Below, piece by piece: positions 8,462-17,895 of a DNA stretch of 64,000 nucleotides (its first letter is position 1; each line of letters begins with the position of its first letter). The stretch comes from Psychrobacter sp. FDAARGOS_221 (GTDB lineage: Bacteria > Pseudomonadota > Gammaproteobacteria > Pseudomonadales > Moraxellaceae), in assembly GCF_002313155.2 (NCBI RefSeq), contig NZ_NWFK02000001.1, forward strand, positions 1,426,001-1,490,000, read 5' to 3'. Position numbers and translations under genes: made by a program. The notes under the pieces were generated by a model, which saw only the letters and a list, made by a program, of their open reading frames with translations, made no database searches and was not told the origin of the DNA.

Positions 8462-10189
8462 TCAAACCCTCCAAACTTCTAGAGCTTTATCCAGCATATC
8501 TTCTGCTCTTTTCTCAATCTCCACTTCATCCCATATATCAAGCTGAAGATATGGTGACAATGTTTCAATACCACCAGAATAATGTTTCAAACCTGCCTTG
8601 TTTTTACTTCCTTCTTTTTTTGTTATCCAATCGGCATCACGAATAGAAGTGTTTAATGACTGCGTAATAATCGCTAAGTTACCTAAGGTTTTTAACTTAA
8701 AATCTCTTTTATTCTGTTCTTCTTTAGTGGGCAAATCACCCCATTTGTTCTGCCACTTTTTAGGCATCAAATGCTCAAGACTATACTTATTAATACCTAA
8801 AAGCTGAGTTGCTTGCTTAGACTTATCTCTTATCTTAGATTCAAGAAGATAAATAATACCTTTACTTTGTTTATTCACTAAAACAGAGTTATGAAAGCCC
8901 TGCTTCAACTCCAAATCGCTTGGCAAATAGTTAACTTTATTTATTTTAGTCTCTAGATACTGAATAAACTGTTCTTTTGATAATATATTGTTTGATATGA
9001 GACTTTCTGTAAAAAGCTGATTATAGTTTTTTGTTGTCGCTTTAATAACCATTCTTCGCATGATATAACTTTCTATAAAGGCAAATAAATCATTACGCTT
9101 TACCTCATTATCAACATTTTTTAATACATATAGCGTATAAGGGATTAATGTAGATGTATCTAGACCAAAAATAATGGCATTTATTCGTTCAATACCACTC
9201 TCATTTGTTAATTCATTATTTACAATATCATAATTAAAATTCTGTCTAAATAACTGAGCATATACTTTAATCTCTTCTAATATATCATCTCTACTTAACC
9301 CATAGTCCCTAATAAAACGTTTATAAGACTCAAACAGATTATCAACCTTAGAAAAATCAATTTTATCTTCTGCTTTTACTTTAAGCTTTGATTCTTGAAT
9401 TTTAATCTGAAGATATGAGTAGAAGAAAATATCAATAAAAGTTCTTTTTAGTCGGCCGGTTGTCACCTCTCTATCCCAATAAGATTTTGTTTCATCATCA
9501 CTTTCGAATATATCTTTCCAATACTCATTATACTTTTGAATTTCATCACGTTTAAAAAAGTAATTTTTTAGTAGTTCTGCTGTAGTTAAACGCACACCTA
9601 GTGAGTTTATTGTGTCAAAAATTTGCTGTTCATCTTCATTATAACTAAGGTCAATCCCAACAAATAAAATATTATCTAAAATATCAAAAAAATCTAAGTT
9701 TCCTGCCAAGTCCTCTTCAGTAATATTATCTTTAAAGAAGTTATAAGCATCAATAATATTATCGTTTTGTTTAGTGTCATTAATATCCTGCAATTCTTCA
9801 AGGTTAACGACCTTATTAAATGATGCTTCGTCATTATGATTATGAAGTAAGATAATACTTTTATCGCGTTGTTTTTTAAAAGTTTCAGTAAAATCAGAGT
9901 CGTGATTACCTTTTAAACATAAAACCTTCAAAAAAATATTTAATGTTGTCAGTCTTTGTTGCCCATCAATCACTGTTAATATTGAGTCCTTATTAGAGGT
10001 TGTCTCTTGTTGTTTAAGAATGACTGAACCTAGAAAGTAAGGCTTTTTAGTCAGTGAAACCATACGCATATCTTCTAAGAATCGTTGCCATTGTTCATCA
10101 CTCCAAACATACGCTCTTTGGAAAAATGGAATCTCTAAATTTCTACCTCTATTAAAAATATCTCTAATAGTTCTTTTTCCAGCTTCCAT
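8462..10189 (-). CDS. DUF262/DUF1524 (GmrSD-like) protein, possible defence nuclease
   Basis: 575 residues. The N-terminal DUF262 (ParB/Srx-like NTPase fold) is marked by IPFFQRAYVW (residues 20-29), FLGSVI and the conserved VIDGQQRLTTL (73-83). The C-terminal DUF1524, an HNH-type nuclease region, is marked by LEHLMPKKW at about residue 471 and TLGNLAIITQSLN downstream. The order matches single-chain GmrSD-type enzymes of type IV restriction and related anti-phage proteins. The gene is visibly more AT-rich than cmoA and cobU, and sits between them as if inserted. No partner methylase or second restriction subunit is adjacent. It could also be an uncharacterised nucleotide-dependent nuclease; the target is not predictable from sequence. 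Confidence 0.88.
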   Translation of the reverse strand: MEAGKRTIRDIFNRGRNLEIPFFQRAYVWSDEQWQRFLEDMRMVSLTKKPYFLGSVILKQQETTSNKDSILTVIDGQQRLTTLNIFLKVLCLKGNHDSDFTETFKKQRDKSIILLHNHNDEASFNKVVNLEELQDINDTKQNDNIIDAYNFFKDNITEEDLAGNLDFFDILDNILFVGIDLSYNEDEQQIFDTINSLGVRLTTAELLKNYFFKRDEIQKYNEYWKDIFESDDETKSYWDREVTTGRLKRTFIDIFFYSYLQIKIQESKLKVKAEDKIDFSKVDNLFESYKRFIRDYGLSRDDILEEIKVYAQLFRQNFNYDIVNNELTNESGIERINAIIFGLDTSTLIPYTLYVLKNVDNEVKRNDLFAFIESYIMRRMVIKATTKNYNQLFTESLISNNILSKEQFIQYLETKINKVNYLPSDLELKQGFHNSVLVNKQSKGIIYLLESKIRDKSKQATQLLGINKYSLEHLMPKKWQNKWGDLPTKEEQNKRDFKLKTLGNLAIITQSLNTSIRDADWITKKEGSKNKAGLKHYSGGIETLSPYLQLDIWDEVEIEKRAEDMLDKALEVWRV

Positions 10190-10300
10190 AAAATTTCCTT
10201 ATTTTTTAAATAAATAATAATGTTTATAAACTCATCGTAGTGAAATAGGCTTGAACATTTAACTTCAATACATAACTACCTAAGCCATTCTTTGGCAACC

Positions 10301-11092
10301 CTACTTAAACGCAATCATAGACGCGAAGTTTAAAAATTGAAACCAGGTCAAACTACGGCGAAAGCCCACTTCTGCTAAGCGCTGATGATGGGTATCTAAG
10401 GTATCGGTAATCAGCACGTTTTCTAACGCATTACGTTTCCCGCTAATCTCAAGCTCGCTGTAACCATTTGCCCGTTTAAAATCATAATAACGTTCGACCA
10501 GCCATGCATCATCTTGTTCATCGCCAGTATGCGTCTTTTCGGTCAATACCAAGATGCCACCATCATTTAAGGCGTTATAAATGGTTTGCAGTACTTGGGT
10601 ACGGTCTTCTGGCGGTAAAAACTGTAAGGTTAAGTTTAAAATCACCATGTCGCATGGCTCAAGCTGAAAGCCACGAATGTCGGCAGTAATCACTTCGATG
10701 TCATGGTCTGGATAGTTTTCGGCCAACACACGCGTCGCTTTTTCGGTCATCGCTGGTGAAATATCGACCGCTTTGATTTGTAGCTGATCAGCGGTAAATC
10801 CGCCCGCTTCATTTAACAACGCCATGGTTGCACCGCCTAGCGAACAGCCCAAGTCATAGACACGGCTGATGCGCTTGCCCGCTTTATTGGTCTGACCAAA
10901 TTGGCAATGACGCTTGGCAAATATCGGTAGCATCGCCAGCATTTGCCCATAACCTGGCACACTGCGGCGAATCATATCTGGGAAGCAGGCGACCACTTGC
11001 TCATCGAATGAAAAGCGGGCGGCTTTGTCTAAAGGCGTGGTAAATACTTTGTCATAGACCACTGCATCTGGGGTGTTTGGCGTCGTTGACAT
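10301..11092 (-). CDS. cmoA: Carboxy-S-adenosyl-L-methionine synthase
   Basis: CmoA makes carboxy-SAM from SAM and prephenate, used by CmoB to modify uridine 34 of tRNAs. Family marks are VYDKVF near the N-terminus, the SAM loop [16 protein letters not shown], and the [22 protein letters not shown] segment. I chose the ATG at 11092 (263 residues), which follows AAGAGAG and is near the usual ~247-residue length; an in-frame ATG at 11134 would add 14 residues of no obvious role. cmoB is not in this window. Confidence 0.92.
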   Translation of the reverse strand: MSTTPNTPDAVVYDKVFTTPLDKAARFSFDEQVVACFPDMIRRSVPGYGQMLAMLPIFAKRHCQFGQTNKAGKRISRVYDLGCSLGGATMALLNEAGGFTADQLQIKAVDISPAMTEKATRVLAENYPDHDIEVITADIRGFQLEPCDMVILNLTLQFLPPEDRTQVLQTIYNALNDGGILVLTEKTHTGDEQDDAWLVERYYDFKRANGYSELEISGKRNALENVLITDTLDTHHQRLAEVGFRRSLTWFQFLNFASMIAFK

Positions 11093-11356
11093 AGGAACTC
11101 TCTTGGCTGTTTGTGGTGATGGCATTTTGCTCATGCTGTACTAAATCATGCTGTGCTAATAATAAATCGCAATAGTGCAGTATATCATTACTGTTTGTTA
11201 CTCACCTACTGACATTCGCCTGCTAAAATTTATGTCATTAATCAATACGACTCACTTGAAGTTAGCGCCTTATAGCCCTATCAATCAATAAATTAACCAA
11301 GGCGCAAACCAATCGGTTAATGGGTCAAATAACAAATAACAAATAGGATAACAATT

Positions 11357-11878
11357 ATGCAAACATTAGTATTAGGCGGCGGTTGCTTTTGGTGTACCGA
11401 ATCTGTATTCCGCTCGGTTAAAGGGGTAACCAACGTCACCTCAGGCTATATGGGCGGCGATGAAGCCTCGGCCAATTATGAAGACGTGTGCAGCGGTGAG
11501 ACCGGACACATCGAAGTGGTGCGTGTCGACTTTGATGACAGCGTGATTCCACTAGAAGCGGTATTAGATATCTTCTTTGCTACTCATGACCCCACTACTC
11601 GTGACCGTCAAGGCAATGATGTGGGCAGTCAATACCGCTCTGTGGTCTTCTATACCGATGAAGACAAGCAAAAACCAACCATCGATCGTGTCATTGGTAA
11701 ACTGAGCGACATGGGGCTACAAATCGTCACTGAAGTACATCCAGTGCACGAGTTTTATGCCGCTGAAGAGTATCATCAAGACTTCTTTAATAAAAACCCA
11801 ACTCAAGGCTATTGTGCTGCTGTCATTCCACCGAAACTAGGCAAGCTGCGCAAAGAATTTAAGCAATATTTGCAGTAA
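11357..11878 (+). CDS. msrA: Peptide-methionine (S)-S-oxide reductase
   Basis: 173 residues. MsrA reduces methionine-S-sulfoxide in proteins and free methionine, using thioredoxin. The catalytic GGGCFWCTE motif (nucleophile Cys10) lies at the very N-terminus, followed by SGYMGG, the HDPTTRDRQGNDVGSQYRS substrate region and the EEYHQDF segment. This is the short single-domain form with no MsrB fusion and no signal peptide, so cytoplasmic. Ribosome binding site AGGA about 8 nt before the ATG. A strong hairpin terminator follows at 11979-12022. Confidence 0.96.
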   Translation: MQTLVLGGGCFWCTESVFRSVKGVTNVTSGYMGGDEASANYEDVCSGETGHIEVVRVDFDDSVIPLEAVLDIFFATHDPTTRDRQGNDVGSQYRSVVFYTDEDKQKPTIDRVIGKLSDMGLQIVTEVHPVHEFYAAEEYHQDFFNKNPTQGYCAAVIPPKLGKLRKEFKQYLQ

Positions 11879-11978
11879 GCCGCATTTGAGAAGACAACTT
11901 AAAGAAAGTAGCTTAGAACAAACAACTTACAAAACAGATTCGCTTAAAAAGTAAACCGGCTTAAGCGCAAATCACAAC

Positions 11979-12022
11979 AATACGCACAGACTGATATATA
12001 CTATTGGTCTGTGCGTATTTTT
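11979..12022 (+). terminator. 13-bp hairpin with T tract between msrA and tpm
   Basis: AATACGCACAGAC at 11979-11991 and GTCTGTGCGTATT at 12007-12019 pair perfectly around a 15-nt loop and are followed by five T. The hairpin ends only 15 nt before the tpm ATG, and the tpm ribosome binding site (AAGGGA, 12025-12030) follows it directly. It can end msrA transcripts, but it also lies in the tpm leader. Confidence 0.75.
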
Positions 12023-12036
12023 ATAAGGGATTCTAT

Positions 12037-12729
12037 ATGACACCTGAGTTTTGGCATAATAAATGGCAATCTAACAAGATCGGCTTTAATCAGCAGCAGC
12101 CCAATTCACTGCTGATTAAGCACCTGCCTGATTTAAAGTTAAGCGCAAACGATCAGGTGTTTGTGCCTTTGTGCGGTAAAAGCATCGATATGGTTTGGCT
12201 TGCCAGCCAGCAGCTGAATGTGGTCGGGGTTGAGTTGGTTGAACACGCAGTGATTGAGTTTTTTGAAGAACATGATCTTACCGCTTCAGTACAGCCACAC
12301 CCGACACAGCCAAACTTAAAGCAATATTATGCCCAGCATAACGACATCACGATTCGAATTTGGGTTGGTGATATCTTTGAGTTAAGTGCTACTGATATGG
12401 GTCCAGTCGCTGCTGTTTATGACCGTGCTGCGTTGGTCGCTTTACCCGACAGTGCGCCAGAGCATTTGCGTCAGCGCTACGTCGAGCATGTGATTGAGCT
12501 GACCAATAATGCACCACAATTGCTACTAAACTTTGGGCTGAATCCTCCGGCTATGGATGCCGAGACCTTATTAAGTCGTCAGCAAGGTGGGCCGCCGTTT
12601 GTGGTATCAGAACAGGATTTGCATCGTTATTATCAAGCGCACTATCAGCTGCAGTTTTTGGGTCAAGACGATTATGCGCCAACCGATAGACTGATTAATC
12701 AAGCCTGGCTATTACTGCCACATGGCTAG
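12037..12729 (+). CDS. tpm: Thiopurine S-methyltransferase
   Basis: 230 residues from the ATG at 12037, which follows AAGGGA; an upstream in-frame start would run into the hairpin. Bacterial TPMT-family enzymes methylate thiopurines and selenium or tellurium oxyanions using SAM. Signature stretches are the FWHNKWQSNKIGFNQ N-terminus, VFVPLCGKSIDMVWL (SAM site) and YDRAALVALP. The length is typical. It follows msrA on the same strand behind a terminator-like hairpin, so expression may be conditional. Cytoplasmic. Confidence 0.93.
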   Translation: MTPEFWHNKWQSNKIGFNQQQPNSLLIKHLPDLKLSANDQVFVPLCGKSIDMVWLASQQLNVVGVELVEHAVIEFFEEHDLTASVQPHPTQPNLKQYYAQHNDITIRIWVGDIFELSATDMGPVAAVYDRAALVALPDSAPEHLRQRYVEHVIELTNNAPQLLLNFGLNPPAMDAETLLSRQQGGPPFVVSEQDLHRYYQAHYQLQFLGQDDYAPTDRLINQAWLLLPHG

Positions 12730-12785
12730 CTCATGAATTAACCAATAAACACTCACTGTTACCACTGAAATAGACGACAAACATC

Positions 12786-13751
12786 ATGCACACACAGCCC
12801 ACACCCAGCGCTAACAATAATCTTCAATACAATAAAGTAGGTAGCTTGGATGCCTTTACCATTAACGGTGATGGCTTTCATGCCGTGGTATTAAAGCAGG
12901 GCGCACAGCTGATTCATTTTTCGACTGATGCGGATACCGATTTAGACAAAGCGGATAATTGGCTGTGGCTCAGTGAGCTTGCCGAATATGAGTCTGGTGA
13001 ATCAGTACGCGGCGGTGTGCCAATATGTTGGCCAGTGTTTGGTCAATTTAATGCCAATCCGCAGTCAGTAAAGGACAGCTTTAGCACGGTGTCTGCTATG
13101 CCACAACATGGCTATGCGCGTACTCAACCTTTTGAACTGGAAAGATTTAGCGTTGATAACACCAATCAAGAAGCAACGCAAACCGCGACTTTGGTATTGC
13201 GCTTAGACCATAACAATATTGACCCAACATTCAACTCTGCACCAAATCTAGGCTTAACAGCGATATTTACCTTTAGCGAAAAAGGCTTCGGTATTGAGCT
13301 GATTACCCACAATAATAGTGAAAGTACAGTGACCTTTTCACAAGCATTGCACACCTACTTGCCTACCGCTGACATTAGTAAAACCTATATTAAAGGCTTT
13401 GATGGTACAACCTATAGTGATGCATTAACCACAGATCCTGTCACCGGCGGTTGGCAGACCAAAACTCAGCACGGTGATATTGAATTTAAAGGCAGCGTTG
13501 ATCGTGTTTATCATAGCGCACCACAAATTGCACTTACCACACCAAAGTATCGTTATCAGTTAAGCGCAACTTCTAGCGACAGCACCGTGATCTGGAGCCC
13601 TGGGCAACAGTTTGCACCAACCATCAGTCAATTTGCAGCCGATGCGTATCAACGTATGCTCTGCATCGAAACCGCCAACGCCCATTTGGATGTGGTGACA
13701 TTAGAGGCCGGTGATAGTCACTCATTGACGCTTAAAATGTCGCGTGATTAG
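12786..13751 (+). CDS. D-hexose-6-phosphate mutarotase (YeaD type)
   Basis: 321 residues of the aldose-1-epimerase superfamily, YeaD branch, which interconverts the anomers of glucose-6-phosphate. Visible marks are RGGVPICWPVFGQF (residues ~78-91), the FSQALHTYLPTADI segment with the catalytic histidine, and the VIWSPGQQF...CIETANA C-terminal block with the catalytic glutamate region. No signal peptide. It starts 56 nt after tpm, so the two may be co-transcribed. A perfect stem-loop follows at 13806-13828. Confidence 0.9.
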   Translation: MHTQPTPSANNNLQYNKVGSLDAFTINGDGFHAVVLKQGAQLIHFSTDADTDLDKADNWLWLSELAEYESGESVRGGVPICWPVFGQFNANPQSVKDSFSTVSAMPQHGYARTQPFELERFSVDNTNQEATQTATLVLRLDHNNIDPTFNSAPNLGLTAIFTFSEKGFGIELITHNNSESTVTFSQALHTYLPTADISKTYIKGFDGTTYSDALTTDPVTGGWQTKTQHGDIEFKGSVDRVYHSAPQIALTTPKYRYQLSATSSDSTVIWSPGQQFAPTISQFAADAYQRMLCIETANAHLDVVTLEAGDSHSLTLKMSRD

Positions 13752-13805
13752 GCTGACTGTCCTGTTTGACTGACTTCAGCTCATCCATCACAGAATCAAC
13801 AGGGT

Positions 13806-13828
13806 TGGCACATTCCCTTTATGTGCCA
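13806..13828. terminator. Stem-loop after the mutarotase gene
   Basis: TGGCACAT and ATGTGCCA form a perfect 8-bp stem with loop TCCCTTT. No T tract follows on either strand, so factor-independent termination is doubtful; it could protect the mRNA 3' end. The rest of 13752-14069 shows no gene, only a pair of near-identical 10-mers at 14009-14018 and 14026-14035. Confidence 0.4.
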
Positions 13829-14069
13829 CCTCACTCCTACCTTGTTCTCACGTCATCTTATCGTAACCAAATCACTGCATACCTTTAATTTAAAGCCAAA
13901 TTTAGTTACCCTAAGCTGACCTCATTTTATGTTTTTATTATTATCGTTGTATCATCACTTATCTTTTAATAAAAACAGTTTTATAAAAACAATCGTAATA
14001 CCCCTATTGTGATCATAACTATATCGTGATGATAATGACCGCAACCGCTTAGATTAAAGGATCTTTTTT

Positions 14070-15473
14070 ATGCGTTATACCAAGATTACCGCTGCATTAA
14101 CCGCTGCCATTGGCTTAGCAATGACTGCTACTGCAGCACACGCCGCCAAGCCGCCTGCACCAAACTTATCGAATGCTGAATTTCAACAGTGTCTAGACAG
14201 ACTACAAAGATCAAGCACATTTCGCAGTATTGATAGCTATACCTTTAATAACTACCGTCCCAGTGAGCCAGATCCAAGCGTGATTCAGTCGCTTAATTAT
14301 CAACCTGAATTCCAAAAAGATGTCTGGGATTACCTGTCGGTATTGGTAGATAAAGAGCGTGTTGAAGATGGTATCCGTGCCAAACATGAGATGGCTGATA
14401 CTTTACGTCAGATTGAAGCACGTTATGGCGTTAAAGCGGAGCATGTACTAGGGGTTTGGGGCGTTGAATCAAACTTCGGTCAGACCTTGGGTAAAAAAGA
14501 TTTGTTCCAGTCACTGGCTACCCTATCTTGCTTTGATCGTCGTCAATCTTACTTCCGCGGTGAGTTCGCCAATGCGTTAAAAATCGTTCAAAACGGTGAT
14601 ATCGCTGCCAGTGACATGACAGGCTCATGGGCCGGTGCTTTTGGTCAAACTCAATTTATGCCAGGTACTTTCTTAGATCTGGCCGTTGACTTTGATGGTG
14701 ATGGTCGCCGTGACTTAGTCAACAGTAAGCCAGACGCGTTAGCATCGACTGCCAACTTCTTGAAAAAGCGTGGCTATCGCAGCGGTGAACCTTGGGGTTA
14801 TGAAGTTAAGTTACCACAAGGCTTCTGGGGCGCTAACAGCCGTAAAGATAAGAAGTCTATGAGCTACTGGCGTGACAAAGGCTTGACCCTTGCTGACGGT
14901 CGCCCACTACCTTATGACTTAAGCAGCGCTGGTTTATTATTACCTGCTGGTCTTGAAGGTCCTGCGTTCTTAGTCGGTAAAAACTTCGATACTTTCTATT
15001 CGTACAATGCGTCAGAGAACTATGCACTGGCCATTGCTCACTTATCGGACTTAATTACCAAAGAAGACAGCACCAAAACTGACTTTGTCACCGCATGGCC
15101 AACCGATGATCCAGGTATCAGCCGTAAGCAAGCCAAAGACATTCAGCAAGCGTTAATCGATGCAGGTTATGACATCGGTAACGTTGATGGCATCATTGGC
15201 GACAATACACGTAAAGCGATTCAGCAATATCAAACCAGCAAAGGCGTATTTCCTGCTGATGGCCGTGCCGGTCAGAAGTTCTATCGTCTAATTATGGGTA
15301 ACAACAGCGGCGCATCAAACCGTTCTTTTAGCGCGCCATCAACCCCTGTACAAAAGGCACCAAGTGCGACCAATGACAGTATTACTCAGCTGATCGAAAA
15401 GCAAGATGGCTACCGCCGTATCGTTGAAGCCGATGGTACAGTACGCCTGATTCGTGTTGATACTGGTAAATAG
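14070..15473 (+). CDS. Lytic murein transglycosylase (MltB family) with C-terminal peptidoglycan-binding domain
   Basis: 467 residues. Signal peptide 1-26 (cleavage after AHA), with no lipobox, so a soluble periplasmic enzyme rather than a lipoprotein. The catalytic domain follows the MltB pattern: GVWGVESNFGQ with catalytic Glu133, then WAGAFGQTQFMP and DFDGDGRRDL, where SLT-B proteins bind calcium. A peptidoglycan-binding_1 domain lies at about 350-410 (DIQQALIDAGYDIGNVDGI...TRKAIQQYQ). It cleaves glycan strands to anhydro-muropeptides during wall remodelling. Followed by a strong terminator at 15561-15597. Confidence 0.93.
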   Translation: MRYTKITAALTAAIGLAMTATAAHAAKPPAPNLSNAEFQQCLDRLQRSSTFRSIDSYTFNNYRPSEPDPSVIQSLNYQPEFQKDVWDYLSVLVDKERVEDGIRAKHEMADTLRQIEARYGVKAEHVLGVWGVESNFGQTLGKKDLFQSLATLSCFDRRQSYFRGEFANALKIVQNGDIAASDMTGSWAGAFGQTQFMPGTFLDLAVDFDGDGRRDLVNSKPDALASTANFLKKRGYRSGEPWGYEVKLPQGFWGANSRKDKKSMSYWRDKGLTLADGRPLPYDLSSAGLLLPAGLEGPAFLVGKNFDTFYSYNASENYALAIAHLSDLITKEDSTKTDFVTAWPTDDPGISRKQAKDIQQALIDAGYDIGNVDGIIGDNTRKAIQQYQTSKGVFPADGRAGQKFYRLIMGNNSGASNRSFSAPSTPVQKAPSATNDSITQLIEKQDGYRRIVEADGTVRLIRVDTGK

Positions 15474-15560
15474 TCGCTTATTTAGCTAGCGTATCAGTTA
15501 GCAGCGTTGTTTAAGTGACGGCGCTGTTTAACACGCAGCTTAAAAAGCAACTCGCAATAA

Positions 15561-15597
15561 AAAACCAAGCCACGCAATTGCATGGCTTGGTTTTTTT
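15561..15597. terminator. Bidirectional terminator
   Basis: AAAACCAAGCCA pairs with TGGCTTGGTTTT around CGCAATTGCA; the plus strand ends in seven T, and the minus strand also ends in a T run. It serves both the plus-strand transglycosylase gene and the convergent small gene at 15625-15813. Confidence 0.9.
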
Positions 15598-15624
15598 ATC
15601 TCTAATGATTCTAAGACATTAAGA

Positions 15625-15813
15625 CTAGTCTTTTTTGTCCCAATCATCTTCTTCGTCATCATCCCACTTTTTGTACGCATCTTTTGGGTTGATACCACGA
15701 CGCTTCATATCTTCAACCTGCTCTTCTAGGGTATGAAATTGTTCTGCGTCATGCATGGTTTCTTCAAGTTGATCCAACTCTTTTTTTAAGTTTTCTGATT
15801 CTGGAGTGCTCAT
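15625..15813 (-). CDS. Small acidic hypothetical protein
   Basis: 62 residues, highly charged: a predicted helix (LKKELDQLEETMHDAEQF), then MKRRGINPKDAYKKWDD and an acidic tail DDEEDDWDKKD. No signal peptide or membrane segment. It begins at an ATG preceded by GGACGAA and ends 28 nt before the shared terminator, which supports it as a real gene. I do not recognise a named family; similar small proteins appear to be common in Moraxellaceae. Confidence 0.7.
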   Translation of the reverse strand: MSTPESENLKKELDQLEETMHDAEQFHTLEEQVEDMKRRGINPKDAYKKWDDDEEDDWDKKD

Positions 15814-15992
15814 ATTGAGTTTCGTCCTTAGACCTATTGGGTCATTAAATTAAAAGGGTGATTAAAAATAAGGTGATTAAAAAAATACAAAGGTGATTAA
15901 TTTTACTGCAAGCCGTCAGCGAGTACAAACAAATCCTCAATACTGCCTTTGACTAATCTAAAACCAAGTGCTCTAGTCTAAAACTAAGTGCG

Positions 15993-17183
15993 CTAACGTG
16001 AAATCAAACGCTGTACCAAATTAGTGACCATAGACAAGTCTGCCGCTGGATCTGATACAAAAAACGACAACTTATGGCTATCGGTTGCGTTCTGGTTATT
16101 ATTGTTTAAGGTGCTATTGGCCAATGCACCGTTTATTAATGTGCTGTTCATTAAGCTATTGGTGTGATTAACGTATAGCCCAGACGCCTGTTTATCAGAT
16201 GTAGGCTCACTAGCTTCCATTAGAGGCGCTGTCGTTTGTCCATTATTAAAGACTTGATGCCGTTGCTGCTGCAATAAGTCTTTGACGCGGTTAGCAATGG
16301 CCGCACCTGAATCAATCACAGTGATACCCAAATTCTGGCGTGCCACTTCGTCAATCACAAAGTCACGGAAAAAGGGATAATGGGTGCAACCTAATACCAA
16401 ATGATCGACTTGCTCCTCAGCAAACTGGGTTAACTGCTGCTTTAAGCGTAATGCGGTGTCGCAATGCATGGGCATGCCAGCCTCAACCCAAGGTACCAAA
16501 TCTGGATTAAACCATTTAATCACTTTGACCTGTGCTGGCAATGCATAGTCATCAATCACCGCATTCAATAGAGCCCCATCTAAAGTGGCTTTGGTTGCCA
16601 ATACCGCCACGCTTTTGCTGACACTATTGAGTACCGCAGGCTTTAACGCCGGCACCAGCCCAACAATCGGAGTCTGTGGATACTTCTGACGCGCCAATTG
16701 TAGCGCATGCGCCGAAGCACTATTACAAGCAATGACTATCAGCTTGCAACCAGCACTAACCAACCAATCGACAGCGGTCAAACTCAACTGTTGAATCTCT
16801 GCACTGCTTCTCGGGCCATAAGGCACATTCAAAGTATCTGCATAATAGATATAGCGCTCATTAGGCAAAGCCTGCTTTAAGTGCATATATACCGATAAGC
16901 CGCCTACACCAGAGTCAAACAAGCCAATGGGCGCAGCAGACGACTGGGCTGACACCTGTTGTGCAAGCGACTTGTGCTGCTCAAGCTGAGAGCCAATATC
17001 CTGTGACCGTGTAAACGATGACTCATTGCTGGCTTGCAGCGGCTGGCTTGATTGATGAATAGACATAGGTCTTACATCCCTGGCATGCTGTGTCTGATTG
17101 GGCGTCGTATCACTCTGCTTACTCTCATTAGCATGGGCATTATTATCGGTGTTGGCAGCGTGGGAGGTCGAATGGGTTGGCAT
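15993..17183 (-). CDS. murI: Glutamate racemase with unusual extensions
   Basis: MurI converts L- to D-glutamate for peptidoglycan. The core begins at residue ~85 with IGLFDSGVGGLSV; the two catalytic cysteines are in ACNSASA (Cys153) and GCTHYP (Cys266). The usual length is ~265-285, but here it is 396 because of an 84-residue N-terminal extension rich in Ser, Gln, Asn and His, and a ~60-residue Asn/Ser/Thr-rich insert (about 310-370) before the last helix. An internal ATG at residue 40 is a possible start but would still leave 45 extra residues. Catalytic residues are intact, so it should be active. 73 nt separate it from the DUF1285 gene upstream. Confidence 0.93.
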   Translation of the reverse strand: MPTHSTSHAANTDNNAHANESKQSDTTPNQTQHARDVRPMSIHQSSQPLQASNESSFTRSQDIGSQLEQHKSLAQQVSAQSSAAPIGLFDSGVGGLSVYMHLKQALPNERYIYYADTLNVPYGPRSSAEIQQLSLTAVDWLVSAGCKLIVIACNSASAHALQLARQKYPQTPIVGLVPALKPAVLNSVSKSVAVLATKATLDGALLNAVIDDYALPAQVKVIKWFNPDLVPWVEAGMPMHCDTALRLKQQLTQFAEEQVDHLVLGCTHYPFFRDFVIDEVARQNLGITVIDSGAAIANRVKDLLQQQRHQVFNNGQTTAPLMEASEPTSDKQASGLYVNHTNSLMNSTLINGALANSTLNNNNQNATDSHKLSFFVSDPAADLSMVTNLVQRLISR

Positions 17184-17256
17184 GGCTGATTACGGCTTAT
17201 CACATTAAACGGATTGGGCTTGCGGTTCAGTTAGTCTATTTAGTTAACCTTTGCAG

Positions 17257-17895
17257 CTAACTGGGCACCGCCAGTGTGAACTGCTTACCGCCACTGGTTA
17301 ATGTTAAGCGGGTTTCACCTTGGTGCTCACTAAGCTCACCCAGTCTTACCAAATGCATCAACACATTGCGTGAAATCAGCGCGCGCATACCAAAGCGCAC
17401 TTCTATATAAGGTCGATAGTCCTGACTGTCTTTATTAACCTGTTGCTGATACAAGCGCATTTCAAGCGGGTTGTCTTCGGTCAAATAAACCACATCGCCA
17501 GTACTGGTGATGAACTGCAGGTACTCTACCCCTTGCTGCTCGACTTCATTAACTTGAGTGATTAAAAATGGCACATCTTCTACTTGAATGCGCAGTTTTT
17601 CAACCGGGGTTTTCAAAAAGTACTCTGGCGCTTCATCAGTGCCTTCTCGCCACAATACGGTTGAGAATAAATCGACAAGTGATTGACGGGTAATTTGATC
17701 ACCCTCATGCCACCACTCACCATTGGCTTTAATCAGTAGATCCATATCAGCCTCAACTTCTGGCTGCCATTTATCTACTGGCGGAAGTGAGCGTCCACTG
17801 ACATTACCGGTCGGCAATCGTGCTTGCTGCTCAATATGTTCTGATAGTGTCTCTAATCCACGAGGGTTTGTCTGTTTGACATCTGTATTAGACAT
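17257..17895 (-). CDS. DUF1285 domain protein
   Basis: 212 residues. The DUF1285 pattern is clear: DMDLLIKANGEWWHEGDQI, LVDLFSTVLWRE, YFLKTPVEKLRIQVEDVPF, and a C-terminal part with YRPYIEVRFGMRALISRNV. No signal peptide, so cytoplasmic. The family occurs widely in proteobacteria with no assigned function. It reads into murI 73 nt downstream on the same strand and could form an operon with it. Confidence 0.88.
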   Translation of the reverse strand: MSNTDVKQTNPRGLETLSEHIEQQARLPTGNVSGRSLPPVDKWQPEVEADMDLLIKANGEWWHEGDQITRQSLVDLFSTVLWREGTDEAPEYFLKTPVEKLRIQVEDVPFLITQVNEVEQQGVEYLQFITSTGDVVYLTEDNPLEMRLYQQQVNKDSQDYRPYIEVRFGMRALISRNVLMHLVRLGELSEHQGETRLTLTSGGKQFTLAVPS

